Shown here one piece after another: positions 45,998-55,435 of a DNA stretch of 64,000 nt; positions within the stretch are counted from its first letter, which is position 1, and each line of letters opens with the position of its first letter. The translations under genes were made by a program, and so were the position numbers. Under the pieces are notes generated by a model. It ran no database searches, was not told the DNA's origin, and was given only the letters and a program-made list of their open reading frames with translations. The DNA comes from Flagellimonas lutaonensis (GTDB lineage Bacteria; Bacteroidota; Bacteroidia; Flavobacteriales; Flavobacteriaceae): NCBI RefSeq assembly GCF_000963865.1, contig NZ_CP011071.1, positions 803,501 through 867,500 of the forward strand, given 5' to 3'.

Positions 45998-48900
45998 TTA
46001 AAAAGTTGCTTTTACGCTTAGACCGTATCTTCTAGAGCTGGGCCCGTTCAAGAAATCAAAGCCAAAGCCATTTCCAACACCAGTACCTGAAACATTGGGG
46101 TCAAAATTGGCCCCATCAGGAGTGTTCACGGCATCCCACCAGAGGTTCTGCCCCGAAATTGTCAGCGACAACGTTCCAAAAGGTGTTTTGTCCAAAAATT
46201 TCTTTGGCAGTGAATACCCCAAAGAGACCTCTTGAAGCCTTATAACCGTGGCATCGTAAACCTGCAATTCGCTCGGACCGAACAAGACGTTGTTGAAATA
46301 GTAGTCAGAGTTGTTGATCTGTACGTCATTGGGGGTACCATCACTTTGTTTGACACCCGGCAAAACAAATGTGTTCTCCCTATCAAGGGTCTCGGTAATA
46401 AGCCCCCTGCCCAAAAGCGTGGCAATGGTACTTGAATAGATATCGCCCCCTTGGGTGTAGTTCAACTGAAAGCCAAAGCTGAAATTCTTGTAAGACAAGC
46501 TATTGATCAAGTTGGCGGTCCAGTCAGGGTTCGGATCACCGATTACCCCATCCTGTGAATCTTGCACAAAATCACCGACTGCATTGGTGACAAAATTTCC
46601 ATTGGCATCGCGTAATATTCTACTGCCATAGATGACGCCCAAAGGTTGGCCCTCAATGGCCGCATTACCCAGGTTTCCAAATCCGGAGTAAACAATCAAG
46701 TCAGTATCTTGGCCAAGATCGGTAACCTCAGTTTCGTTGGCCGTGAAGTTGATATTGGAGTTCCAATTGAACCCATCGCTTTCTTGACTTCTGAACCAAT
46801 TTACGCCAAGGTCAACTTCGATACCCTCACCCTTGATCTCGCCAACGTTGGTATTTGTTTGAAAAAAGCCCGAAGAGGGGTCCAAAGGTTGCGTAACAAT
46901 AAGGTCAGTGGTCGTTCTTTGAAAGAGCGATACATCCAAGGTAATTCTGCTGTCCCACCATCTCGACTCAATACCTACCTCTATCTCAGAGACCTGTTCT
47001 GGCTTTAAGTCGGGATTGCCCAAGGTAAGCCCAGTAGTGTTGGTCACAATATTGGTGCCGGTGTTGTCTTGAAAATCTTGGGTGTCAAGAGACAACCGGT
47101 TCGCCACGGGGTATGAATCGGAGTTCTGGTCTGGGAAACCCGCCGAAGTTCCATATCCGGCCCTTAGTTTTAGATAACTGAGTGCATCTCCCTTCAACCC
47201 TTCAAAGGCCGTGGTCGGTACAAACGATACACTTGCACTGGGATAGAAAAGCGTTCTGTTGTCTTTGTCAAGATTGGACACCCAATCGTTTCTGCCCGCC
47301 AGTGTCAAGAAAATTATATTGTCATAATCGACCTCAACCTGCCCGTACAGTCCAATTACATTTCTTTCAAATGTTCGTTGTATTTCGTTTTGGTTCAAAA
47401 AGTTAAAATGCCTCAACACCCCAAACACTTGTTGACCATCACTTGAGACACCTTGCTGGGTAAAGGTCTCACGCCTACCGTTGAAACCAATATTAAAAGT
47501 GGCCCCAATTTGTTCGGTCAAGTCGTAATCTCCGTTCAGGGCTATGTTATGGTCCCAAATGGTATTGTTGTTGTTCCAAGTCTCATAAATACCGCTCTGA
47601 AGCCGAATATCGTTACTGTTGCTGTTGACACCACCCTTGTTCTGGAAATTGACATTTGCCTCATTATAATTATCGAGGCCCAACCGGTATATGACATTCA
47701 GGTTTTCGTTGAAATCGTACTGAAGTCCGATGTTACCAAAAACCCTATTTGTTTCCTGTCTGGTACCCGAGTTGGCGACTGTCCATAGAGGGTGTTGTAT
47801 CGAATTGTTTTGTCTATAGTAAACACTACTGCCATCAATAGGGTTTTGAAAGGGAAGCCCGGCCACATCAACCGATCGTGGCGTAAAGAAAAGGTCGCCA
47901 AAAACTGAGGAACCGCTACCTGTTGCACCATTGCCCTGGCTCAGTGCCACCGGTGGTGAAATGAACTTGGTTCTGGCGTAGTTCAGGGTGCCCGATACAG
48001 TAAACTTATTGCTTAATACAGCTCGGCCACCAATTCCGAAATTGTTTCGGTTAAGCGAGTTGCCCGGTGTAAAACCGACATCTTTTAAGTAGCCATAATT
48101 GGCGTTATAGCTAATCTTTCCGTCATCGGATGCACCGGTAATATTGATTGAGGTATTGCTCACCGTGCCGGTTTTGAAGAAATTTCCAAAGTTGTCGTAA
48201 GGTTGCCATTTGTATCTCGCATTGGCAAACTCAGGAAATGCCGATGAAAATGATGCGGTAGAATATGGGTGGGGTAAGGTGCCCTGATCATCAAAGGCCG
48301 AACTATTGCCCCAACCTGCTACGCCATCACGGTCAAAACTAGGCCCCCAGTTACTGAAGAACCATCCGAAGGCCTGGTCGAAACCGTTACCATATTGGTC
48401 TTGGTACTCGGGCTCTGAGGCCAATTCGTTAAAGAAAAACGATGAGGTAACCGTAATCTCGGTCTTTTTGGCTCCTTGGCCTCCTGAACCAGCTTTGGTG
48501 GTTATCAAAATAACACCGTTTCGCCCTAAAGACCCGTACAAAGTAGAAGCCGCCAGACCCTTTAAAACATTGACACTCTCAATACTGTTAGGGTCAAGGT
48601 CCAAGAAACGGCTAGAACCGTTGTTTCCATTTATAAAGTCTTGTCGAGAACCCTGACGCCCCGAAGGATTGGTATCGGCATTGAAAGGCACCCCATCGAC
48701 AATGAACAACGGCTGGTTGCTCTGGCTGAAAGAATTAAAACCCCTAATGATGATATTGGTACCGGAACCCGAAAGACCACTCTGCTGGGTGATGTTCACC
48801 CCAGAGGCCTTGCCGGTCAATACTCGGCCAATATCGCCCTCAGGCCTTTCCTCTAGTTGTTCGGTACCCACCTCGGCAACGGCATACCCAAGGGCTTGCT

Positions 48901-49246
48901 TTTCCCTTTTTATACCAAGGGCCGTAACCACCACCTCTTCAAGGGCCTGTGTATCTTCCTGCATTTGGACGTTTATCACATTTTGCGCCCCAACTGTTCT
49001 TCTCTCGTCTTTTTGCCCAATGTAGGAGTACACCAGAACTTGCCCTGTGCTTGCATTGATGGCATAATTACCATCAAAATCGGTCTGGGTACCAACACTG
49101 GTGCCCTCAACAACAATGTTGACCCCCGGCAACGGTATGCCACCTTCGTCGGTGACCGTACCAGTAATTGTTTTTTCTTGGGAATGGACAGTTGTCAAGC
49201 TGAGCAGCATGACCATCAACGCCCCAAACAGTTTCTTTACTTTCAT
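45998..49246 (-). CDS. susC: SusC/RagA-family TonB-linked outer-membrane transporter
   Basis: 1082-residue outer-membrane importer. Signal peptide (residues 1-22), then a carboxypeptidase-regulatory-like domain (ITGTVTDEGGIPLPGVNIVVEGT), a TonB box-like stretch ALEEVVVTALG, a plug domain with IIIRGFNSFSQSNQPLFIVDGVPF near 168-190, and a beta-barrel ending in RYGLSVKATF. It moves a SusD-captured substrate inwards using TonB energy. It overlaps nothing; susD begins 2-23 bp after. An HTH-only AraC regulator gene lies upstream on the same strand. Confidence 0.97.
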   Translation of the reverse strand: MKVKKLFGALMVMLLSLTTVHSQEKTITGTVTDEGGIPLPGVNIVVEGTSVGTQTDFDGNYAINASTGQVLVYSYIGQKDERRTVGAQNVINVQMQEDTQALEEVVVTALGIKREKQALGYAVAEVGTEQLEERPEGDIGRVLTGKASGVNITQQSGLSGSGTNIIIRGFNSFSQSNQPLFIVDGVPFNADTNPSGRQGSRQDFINGNNGSSRFLDLDPNSIESVNVLKGLAASTLYGSLGRNGVILITTKAGSGGQGAKKTEITVTSSFFFNELASEPEYQDQYGNGFDQAFGWFFSNWGPSFDRDGVAGWGNSSAFDDQGTLPHPYSTASFSSAFPEFANARYKWQPYDNFGNFFKTGTVSNTSINITGASDDGKISYNANYGYLKDVGFTPGNSLNRNNFGIGGRAVLSNKFTVSGTLNYARTKFISPPVALSQGNGATGSGSSVFGDLFFTPRSVDVAGLPFQNPIDGSSVYYRQNNSIQHPLWTVANSGTRQETNRVFGNIGLQYDFNENLNVIYRLGLDNYNEANVNFQNKGGVNSNSNDIRLQSGIYETWNNNNTIWDHNIALNGDYDLTEQIGATFNIGFNGRRETFTQQGVSSDGQQVFGVLRHFNFLNQNEIQRTFERNVIGLYGQVEVDYDNIIFLTLAGRNDWVSNLDKDNRTLFYPSASVSFVPTTAFEGLKGDALSYLKLRAGYGTSAGFPDQNSDSYPVANRLSLDTQDFQDNTGTNIVTNTTGLTLGNPDLKPEQVSEIEVGIESRWWDSRITLDVSLFQRTTTDLIVTQPLDPSSGFFQTNTNVGEIKGEGIEVDLGVNWFRSQESDGFNWNSNINFTANETEVTDLGQDTDLIVYSGFGNLGNAAIEGQPLGVIYGSRILRDANGNFVTNAVGDFVQDSQDGVIGDPNPDWTANLINSLSYKNFSFGFQLNYTQGGDIYSSTIATLLGRGLITETLDRENTFVLPGVKQSDGTPNDVQINNSDYYFNNVLFGPSELQVYDATVIRLQEVSLGYSLPKKFLDKTPFGTLSLTISGQNLWWDAVNTPDGANFDPNVSGTGVGNGFGFDFLNGPSSRRYGLSVKATF

Positions 49247-49769
49247 AGAGTTAAAGTTTTGTTAGTAAATCGTAATTGAGTCAGGCAATTGAGAAAGGCG
49301 GGCGGAAGAAGTGTGTTGATAGCTAATTCAAATAATACCTCTAAATGAAAACAAAACTTAATGGAATGCTGTTTTGGTTTTAAAGAAGTAAGGCCTCTCA
49401 CCGCCCTACCTTTACAATTGCACTACAAAACAACCAAAGGCGCCTATAGCTCGGGTACTTTTAAAACGGGGAGTACCTCAAAAAAAACCTTGCCCATCGG
49501 AGAATACCCTTTTTAACATTTTATAGGTAGCACCTTACATTGAAAGGGGTTTGTGAAAGAATTGCCAAAGTGGGCCAGTTGGTAGGTTTAATAAAGAACA
49601 GGATAGCCCACCGCAAAAAAAAGAAGCATCTTTAAAGCTCCTTTTTCTTTAGAATATATAAACAGATATATCGACTACTATGTACCCGAACTTGAAGAAA
49701 ATGGGAATTTACTCCACAGGTGTACCCAAACCTTTTGTTCTTAGGCCAAAGTAACCCCCATGTTAAAGT
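49247..49769. other. 523-bp region between AraC-type gene and susC
   Basis: No coding signal is seen. It should hold the susC promoter and a long leader. A GGTAC-N14-GTACC inverted repeat lies at 49454-49477, about 210-230 bp upstream of the susC ATG, and may be an operator. No good TAnnTTTG box was found. Confidence 0.5.
49454..49477. promoter_or_regulatory. Inverted repeat GGTAC-N14-GTACC upstream of susC
   Basis: Two perfect 5-bp half sites with 14 bp between (24 bp in all), in an otherwise gene-free region. Candidate regulator binding site; the partner is unknown. Confidence 0.3.
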
Positions 49770-50249
49770 TCAATGGAATTGAAACTGCTGTGGGCTATTT
49801 TCGGTATAGGCCCATAGGTTTCTGAAGTCGTTTGGACTTAGGCCCGTGTCTTTCTTAAAGGCATTGTAGAAACTATTCTTGCTATTGAAGCCCACTTCGT
49901 ACATAACCGATTTAACACTGGAAAAAGGTTTTGATACCAACAATTCCTTGGCTTCATTAATACGGTAAAAATTCAGCAAGGCATAGAAGTTCATCGCATA
50001 ATATTTGTTGATCACTTCTGAAACCTTATATCTGTCATAACCGATGTGGTTAGAAAGCTCGACCAAACCAATATCGTTTTGTCGATAAATCTTTTCTTCT
50101 TCGAACGCCGATTCTATGCTGTTCTTAATCGCGACCGCCTGCTCTAGGGTCAACCCAGATTTTTTATACTTTTCTTGGGTGTAAGCACTTGTTTCTACAT
50201 CGTATTCCATTAGATACCTCTTGGCCCAGACCTTTAAAAACTTTTTCAT
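49770..50249 (-). CDS. AraC-family HTH protein lacking a sensor domain
   Basis: 159-residue protein. The two AraC HTH motifs are visible: LVELSNHIGYDRYKVSEVIN near 62-81 and SVKSVMYEVGFNSKNSFYNAF near 111-131, ending KKDTGLSPNDFRNL. Flavobacterial members usually have a seven-helix membrane or ligand domain in front; here only a short soluble segment precedes the HTH. It may be a remnant of a longer regulator or a natural short form. It lies upstream of susC on the same strand and is the obvious candidate regulator. A Met 13 residues in is an alternative start. Confidence 0.75.
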   Translation of the reverse strand: MKKFLKVWAKRYLMEYDVETSAYTQEKYKKSGLTLEQAVAIKNSIESAFEEEKIYRQNDIGLVELSNHIGYDRYKVSEVINKYYAMNFYALLNFYRINEAKELLVSKPFSSVKSVMYEVGFNSKNSFYNAFKKDTGLSPNDFRNLWAYTENSPQQFQFH

Positions 50250-50404
50250 TTTTGAACTGATTATTTTTTGATTGATGAACTACTAGTTACCCAGAAATGA
50301 AGAAAAGTGGGGTTTGCCCGATAAGAATTTACCTGCAAAACCATAAAAGCCGATAGGGGATTACTGTTTAAAAAGTGAATTCAAGCAATTGTCATCAGCC
50401 AAAC

Positions 50405-50434
50405 AAAAAAAGCCCCCGATTTCTCGGAGGCCTT
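50405..50434 (-). terminator. Terminator of tRNA-Val(TAC)
   Basis: GCCTCCGA-GAAA-TCGGGGGC stem with one mismatch, followed on the minus strand by seven T. It ends the tRNA transcript 14 bp after its 3' end. Confidence 0.75.
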
Positions 50435-50447
50435 GTCTTTAACTGTG

Positions 50448-50522
50448 TGGGCCCTACTGGATTCGAACCAGTGACCCCCTGCTTGTAAGGCAGGTGCTCT
50501 GAACCAACTGAGCTAAGAGCCC
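50448..50522 (-). tRNA. tRNA-Val (anticodon TAC)
   Basis: 75-nt cloverleaf on the minus strand. Acceptor GGGCTCT pairs with AGGGCCC (one G-T wobble); D stem GCTC/GAGC; anticodon arm CCTGC-CTTACAA-GCAGG with TAC; T arm ACTGG-TTCGAAT-CCAGT. CCA is not encoded. Confidence 0.96.
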
Positions 50523-50595
50523 GTACCATTTCTGTAAATGGAGTGCAAATATAGCATGATTTTTTTTGTAACCAAGAAGAAAATTGGCAAAAAAA

Positions 50596-51807
50596 TCAGA
50601 CTACCTCAGCTACGACGAAAGTGCTTCCGCCCACAAAAATAAAATCCCCTTTCTGGGCCGCTTTTTGTGCAGCCTCAAGCCCCAATGACACCGTTTTGAA
50701 AGATGTGCCGGCCAAACCCACTTCATTTGCCATAAGGGCGAGTTCGTCTTGATCGAGCCCCCTTGGCACAGAAGGTTTTACAAAATAATATTCGGCCTGT
50801 TTCGGAAATAGGGGCAAAATGGCATCAAGATCTTTATCGGCGACAAACCCCAATACCATATGCAGTTTTCTAAAGTCATTTTGGCCAATCTGTTCCAACA
50901 CGGCGTTTATTCCTTCCCTATTATGTGCCGTATCGCAAACCACGGTTGGGTTGTTCTGTAAAACATGCCATCGCCCCATGAATTGTGTGTTCTCGATTAC
51001 CTTTTTTAAACCGTTTGCCATGTTCTTCTCAGTAATCTCAAAGCCTTCCAGCATATTCAAACAGGCTACCACCGCTGCTTGGTTCTTCTTCTGGTAAGAC
51101 CCCAACAAATCGGTTTCATATACCTGTATGGCCATTTGGTCGGCAAAAACAATGTCCGACTTCTTTTGGGCGGCCATCAACCTAAACACAGCTTCGGTCT
51201 CTGGTTGGGTTTCGCCAATTACAACAGGTACTCGCCTTTTGATGATACCTGCTTTCTCAAGTGCTATTTTCTCTAAGGTATTGCCCAAAAACTGCATATG
51301 GTCGTAACCTATGTTGGTAATTAGGGAAACCTCTGGCTTTATGATATTGGTAGAATCAAGCCTGCCGCCCAATCCCACTTCTATTATGGCAATATCAACC
51401 CCCTCATTGGCAAAGTTATCAAAGGCCATTCCCACGGTCATCTCAAAAAAAGAGAGCTTATTTTTGTCCAAAAAAGCCCTGTTCCGTTCTATAAACCGTA
51501 TAACATCGCTTTTGGAAATGGGAGCCCCATTTATTTTGATTCGCTCTCTAAAGTCTTTTAAATGTGGTGAAGTGTAGAGTCCGACCTTGTACCCCGCTTC
51601 TTGCAAAACCGAGGCGAGCATATGGCTACAGGAGCCTTTTCCGTTGGTTCCTCCGACATGGATGCTCTTGAACTTTCTTTCTGGGGAGCCCAATTTTTCT
51701 GCGAAGGCCTTTATGTTGTCTAGTTTGGCATTGAGCGCAGAAGGCCCTTTTTGCTGGTACATAGGAAGCTGGGCAAACATCCACTCCACCGTTTTCTCGT
51801 AGGTCAC
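50596..51807 (-). CDS. folC: Folylpolyglutamate synthase/dihydrofolate synthase
   Basis: 403-residue ATP-dependent ligase that adds glutamate to dihydropteroate and folates. The P-loop HVGGTNGKGSCSHMLASVL near 51-69, EMTVGMAFDNFANEGVDIAIIEVGLGGRLDSTN near 121-153 (split motif) and the DTAHNREGI signature near 290 define FolC. It overlaps the tonB-like gene by one base. It is the last gene of the nhaD-exbB-exbD-tonB-folC run. Confidence 0.94.
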   Translation of the reverse strand: MTYEKTVEWMFAQLPMYQQKGPSALNAKLDNIKAFAEKLGSPERKFKSIHVGGTNGKGSCSHMLASVLQEAGYKVGLYTSPHLKDFRERIKINGAPISKSDVIRFIERNRAFLDKNKLSFFEMTVGMAFDNFANEGVDIAIIEVGLGGRLDSTNIIKPEVSLITNIGYDHMQFLGNTLEKIALEKAGIIKRRVPVVIGETQPETEAVFRLMAAQKKSDIVFADQMAIQVYETDLLGSYQKKNQAAVVACLNMLEGFEITEKNMANGLKKVIENTQFMGRWHVLQNNPTVVCDTAHNREGINAVLEQIGQNDFRKLHMVLGFVADKDLDAILPLFPKQAEYYFVKPSVPRGLDQDELALMANEVGLAGTSFKTVSLGLEAAQKAAQKGDFIFVGGSTFVVAEVV

Positions 51808-52721
51808 TACTGCCCAAGTTTAAAATTCACGACCACAAAGCCTATTTGCTGTGCAGGTGCGTCAGAATCCAGATTCCACTTGTGGAGAAAAGCGGTCTTT
51901 TTGGCCGGCTCCAACAAACATGGTGCATTGTTTGTGGTGCCCTTTACACCAGGGGTTGCCTGAACCACCTTGCCTGTTCTGTCGACAACGATGCGCACCA
52001 CCACCCGGCCCTCTTCATTACATTGTTGCTGTACTTTGCCCTTACTGACCAAAGAACGTCCGCTAAGGCCATAACCACCCGTGCCACTGCCACTACCGGG
52101 GGCACCATAATAAGTGGTAGCGTACGGGTCGCCATCGGGTTGCCCCTTGTCGCCCGGCCGGTCGTCATCGCCTTCGCTGCCAGAGGCGTTTCCGTCAGAT
52201 TTGCCAATGCCCCCGATAAGGGCATCCAATTTTTTCTTCTTGGCTTCCTCTTGTTGCCGTCTGCGCTCTTCGGCCTCTAACCGTTCGCGCTCTTTACGTT
52301 CGGCCTCGGCCTTGGCTTTCTCTGCGGCCTCTTCCGCTTTTCGCTTGGCCTCGCGCTGTTGCTTGATCTTTATCGATTCTTCAGATTCTTGGGTCAGCAC
52401 CTTTTCAGTGGGCTGTTCTTTTTCTGCGACCTCCCCCTCTTCGACTTCCGGTTTCTGGACCGGCTGTTCGACCTGTTCCTGAATTTCTTCGGGCGGATTG
52501 GGCGGTTCGGGTATCTCCCTGGGCTGGGATTGTATTTTTTGTTTTGGTTGTAGGTTGCCACTGCCGAAATCCATAGTTCCAAAATTTACGGCAATTCCGT
52601 TCTCAATGGGTGGATCTAAATAGGTAAGCCCTATATAAAAAAGCAATAGCAGTAGCAGGCTTAACAAAAAAGTGGTAAGCGCGAATGATTTTTTCTTGTG
52701 TCTCGTGTCTAAAAATGACAT
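51807..52721 (-). CDS. TonB-like energy-transducing protein
   Basis: 304-residue protein anchored by one N-terminal helix (FALTTFLLSLLLLLLFYIGL, about 13-32). A Pro/Glu-rich stretch and a long Lys/Glu/Arg/Ala coiled region (about 115-165) span the periplasm. Gly-rich linkers lead to a C-terminal TonB-like domain (about 228-304, with EGRVVVRIVVDRTGKVVQA). It overlaps exbD by one base and folC by one base. Together with ExbB and ExbD it would energise outer-membrane transport, for example through the SusC encoded here; TolA is the alternative reading. Confidence 0.88.
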   Translation of the reverse strand: MSFLDTRHKKKSFALTTFLLSLLLLLLFYIGLTYLDPPIENGIAVNFGTMDFGSGNLQPKQKIQSQPREIPEPPNPPEEIQEQVEQPVQKPEVEEGEVAEKEQPTEKVLTQESEESIKIKQQREAKRKAEEAAEKAKAEAERKERERLEAEERRRQQEEAKKKKLDALIGGIGKSDGNASGSEGDDDRPGDKGQPDGDPYATTYYGAPGSGSGTGGYGLSGRSLVSKGKVQQQCNEEGRVVVRIVVDRTGKVVQATPGVKGTTNNAPCLLEPAKKTAFLHKWNLDSDAPAQQIGFVVVNFKLGQ

Positions 52722-53107
52722 TACTTGGGCCGCACGGCCAAGATGACCTTGTAATTGTTGCGGTTTGCGATATCCATCACATTCACCGCTTCCCTAATGG
52801 CAACGCTTTCTTCTGCCCGTAGGATGATTGTTGGCTTTTCTTGGCCTTCAAGTGCTTTTTTTAATTCAATTTCAATGTATTCTCCGTTGATCTGCTCGTT
52901 GTTCACGTAGTATCTCAAATCCTTATCGATGGTAACCGAAACGTTCTGTGTATTGGTCGACTTGCCCTTGGCCTTTGGCAGTAAAAGATCTAGGGCATTG
53001 GGGGCGTTTGAGGTCAGCATAAAGAAAATCAGCAAAAGAAATACAATGTCTGTCATCGACGACATGCTGAACTCTGGACTGACCTTGTTTCTACCTTTCA
53101 GTTTCAT
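52721..53107 (-). CDS. exbD: ExbD-family biopolymer transport protein
   Basis: 128-residue protein with one N-terminal membrane helix (MTDIVFLLLIFFMLTS, about 19-34) bearing the conserved Asp of the proton path (Asp20). A short periplasmic domain follows. It starts 9 bp after exbB and overlaps the tonB-like gene by one base, so the three are co-expressed. It forms the proton channel with ExbB. Confidence 0.93.
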   Translation of the reverse strand: MKLKGRNKVSPEFSMSSMTDIVFLLLIFFMLTSNAPNALDLLLPKAKGKSTNTQNVSVTIDKDLRYYVNNEQINGEYIEIELKKALEGQEKPTIILRAEESVAIREAVNVMDIANRNNYKVILAVRPK

Positions 53108-53116
53108 ATGGTGCTA

Positions 53117-53809
53117 TTAAACGGGTTCGTTCAATAAATCTAAAAACTCGACCGCGTTGGCCTCCATCTTGTGTACCACCTTATCGGTTCGGTTCACCAA
53201 GTGGTTGTAGCCGATATAGGCAATAATGCCCACAATCAAACCGGCTACCGTAGTGGTCATGGCAGTATAGATACCAGAGGCCAATAGCCCCATTTCTGCC
53301 TGCCCGCCACTACTGGCCATTTGGTGAAATGCCAAAATCATGCCAATAACAGTCCCCAAGAAACCTATCATGGGTGCTGCACCGGCCACAGTAGCCAATA
53401 TGCTCACGTTCTTTTCAAGCTTGTACACTTCCAGTGTGCCAGCGTTCTCTATGGCCACATTGATGTCTTCCAAGGGCTTTCCTATGCGCGAAATCCCTTT
53501 CTCCGTCAAACGGGCCACCGGTGAGTCGGTCTGTGCACAAAGTAATTTGGCCGCTTCAAGTTTGCCGCTCATCACATGGTCGCGAATCTGGTTCATGAAA
53601 TTCTTGTCGATCTTTGAAGCCGCCTTGATGGCCAAAAGCCTTTCGAAATAAATGTACAAAGCCACGGCCAGCATAGCGAACAGCACAGAAATAATCACTA
53701 TGCTCCCTGTACCGCCGTTAAAGATAAGATCGATAACTGACAGTGTTTTTTCTTCTGAAATGGATACGCCCAATTCAGCCCCTTCTTCCAAATCTTGAAA
53801 TAATAGCAT
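53117..53809 (-). CDS. exbB: MotA/TolQ/ExbB proton channel-family protein
   Basis: 230-residue inner-membrane protein with three helices (about residues 32-55, 138-160 and 175-200). The middle helix region ATVAGAAPMIGFLGTVIGMILAF and GIYTAMTTTVAGLIVGIIAYIGYN carry the family's pore-lining Thr/Ala pattern. The start at ATG 53809 gives a natural N-terminus; the longer frame adds eight residues. It is 9 bp from exbD and 55 bp from the nhaD stop. Confidence 0.93.
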   Translation of the reverse strand: MLLFQDLEEGAELGVSISEEKTLSVIDLIFNGGTGSIVIISVLFAMLAVALYIYFERLLAIKAASKIDKNFMNQIRDHVMSGKLEAAKLLCAQTDSPVARLTEKGISRIGKPLEDINVAIENAGTLEVYKLEKNVSILATVAGAAPMIGFLGTVIGMILAFHQMASSGGQAEMGLLASGIYTAMTTTVAGLIVGIIAYIGYNHLVNRTDKVVHKMEANAVEFLDLLNEPV

Positions 53810-53864
53810 AAAAATCCCCAATTTTTGTTGCAATAATAACGGAGATTTTTTGAAATAAGTATGC

Positions 53865-55196
53865 CTAGAACATAAAATCGCGCATCAAAATGAATACGAG
53901 TGCCCCTGCGACAAATCCTACGAATGCCAACCAGGCAATTTTTCTCAGGTACCAAAAGAAATCGATTTTCTCCATTCCCATGGCCACCACACCGGCAGCT
54001 GAACCTATGATCAGCATACTTCCACCGGTACCGGCCGAATAGGCTATAAAGTGCCACAATGGATGGTCCGTCGGCTCAGAGAACATACCCATACTGGCGG
54101 CCACCAACGGCACATTGTCGATAACGGCCGATCCAATACCCAATAACATGACCACTATATCGGTCTGCGGAATGGCTTCGTTCAGGCTCTCGGCATAGTT
54201 GAATAGAATGCCCAGTGATTCCAATGCGGCTACCGCCAACAATATTCCCAAGAAAAACAGGATACTGGGGAGCTCTATCTTGGTCAAGGCCGTATGTACG
54301 GGGCTATGGTGCGAAGATTCGGCATGGCCTTCGTCAATGGCAGAACTGATACTGAACTTGGCATTACTGTATATCTCAGCAAAAGTCGCCACTATGGCCA
54401 ATGAGAGCATCATGCCCACATAAGGGGGCAAATGTGTAATGGTCTTGAAGAAGGGCACAAAAACAATAGACCCCAGCCCCAAATACAGCATGGTAGGGCC
54501 AAATTTTGATTTTGGTGCCTCAGTTTCTTCAACATCTGCATCAATGTGCCCTCTAAACACTTTGAACCTACTGGCAATCAATGTAGGCACTACCGTGCAG
54601 AAGACAGCTGGCAAAAGCACCCGTTTTACCAAAGAGGCCGCCTCGACCTTCTCGGCAATCCAGAGCATTGTAGTCGTTACGTCACCGATGGGCGACCAAG
54701 CACCCCCTGCATTTGCATTGATAATAATAAGGCCTGCAAACCATAGGCGTGTTTCCCTATCCCTGATAACTTTTTGTAAAATGGTCACCAAAACAATGGT
54801 AGCGGTAAGGTTATCGATAATGGCTGATAATATAAAGGCCAAAATGGAAAATATCCATAACAGCTTTGTTTTGCTCCGTGTCTTTATATAGCCCTTAATG
54901 GTGGCAAAACCATCAAAATAATCAATTATTTCCACAATGGTCATGGCCCCTAACAAGAAGACCAAAATCTCAGCAGTCTTGCCCAAATGATGAAGCAATA
55001 TTTCATCGATATGGGTGGGTTCCAGCTCTTTGAGCTGGGCGTTTACCTCAAACACATCGAGATGGGCAAGGGCAATTATGGCCCAAAGAATTGCCATCAT
55101 CGCCAGTGCAGGAATCAGTTTATCAATTTTTAGATTGTGCTCTAGGGTAATGGCCAAATAGCCTGCAAGAAAAACAATTATGATTATGGTTTCCAT
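53865..55196 (-). CDS. nhaD: NhaD-type Na+/H+ antiporter
   Basis: 443-residue secondary transporter with about 11-12 helices. The block AIIDNLTATIVLVTIL near residue 125 and NANAGGAWSPIGDVTTTMLW near 160-179 are the NhaD/ArsB-superfamily substrate motifs, and SAVIDNVPLVAASMGM near 355 is the second repeat. It exchanges Na+ for protons at the inner membrane, fitting a marine, salt-adapted organism. The exbB-exbD-tonB-folC genes follow 55 bp later on the same strand. Confidence 0.93.
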   Translation of the reverse strand: METIIIIVFLAGYLAITLEHNLKIDKLIPALAMMAILWAIIALAHLDVFEVNAQLKELEPTHIDEILLHHLGKTAEILVFLLGAMTIVEIIDYFDGFATIKGYIKTRSKTKLLWIFSILAFILSAIIDNLTATIVLVTILQKVIRDRETRLWFAGLIIINANAGGAWSPIGDVTTTMLWIAEKVEAASLVKRVLLPAVFCTVVPTLIASRFKVFRGHIDADVEETEAPKSKFGPTMLYLGLGSIVFVPFFKTITHLPPYVGMMLSLAIVATFAEIYSNAKFSISSAIDEGHAESSHHSPVHTALTKIELPSILFFLGILLAVAALESLGILFNYAESLNEAIPQTDIVVMLLGIGSAVIDNVPLVAASMGMFSEPTDHPLWHFIAYSAGTGGSMLIIGSAAGVVAMGMEKIDFFWYLRKIAWLAFVGFVAGALVFILMRDFMF

Positions 55197-55397
55197 GGTA
55201 TAGTTGGTTTTATGGTAAAAGGTTGACCAAGTTCAACACGCCTAAAGATATTCAAAAAACTTTTTTGATCACAAGGCAAAAGGGGCTAAATAATCGATAT
55301 GTTTTTTTTGCGCAATTCAAATTGGACAGAACTCTACATGGTTTTGCATAATTCTCATTTTTGCCCCTTTATCGATAAAAAAGATGCAGTGAAACCT

Positions 55398-55405
55398 TAT
55401 ATTTG
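55398..55405 (+). promoter_or_regulatory. Putative acyl-CoA dehydrogenase promoter, -7 box TATATTTG
   Basis: TATATTTG matches TAnnTTTG exactly, 31 bp before the ATG at 55436. It overlaps the 5' end of the longer frame that could start at 55403, which therefore is probably not translated. No TTG at 19 bp is found. Confidence 0.5.
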
Positions 55406-55435
55406 CACTGTTATTTTGTTCATACTACAACTATC

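Noticed and set aside
47453..47788. Open frame on the + strand inside susC
   Set aside because: Antisense of the SusC barrel region; no start signal or family pattern.
50596..55196. The exb/tonB set as a Tol-Pal system
   Set aside because: No TolB or Pal gene is beside it, and the C-terminal domain looks TonB-like, so TonB is more likely, although TolA cannot be ruled out.
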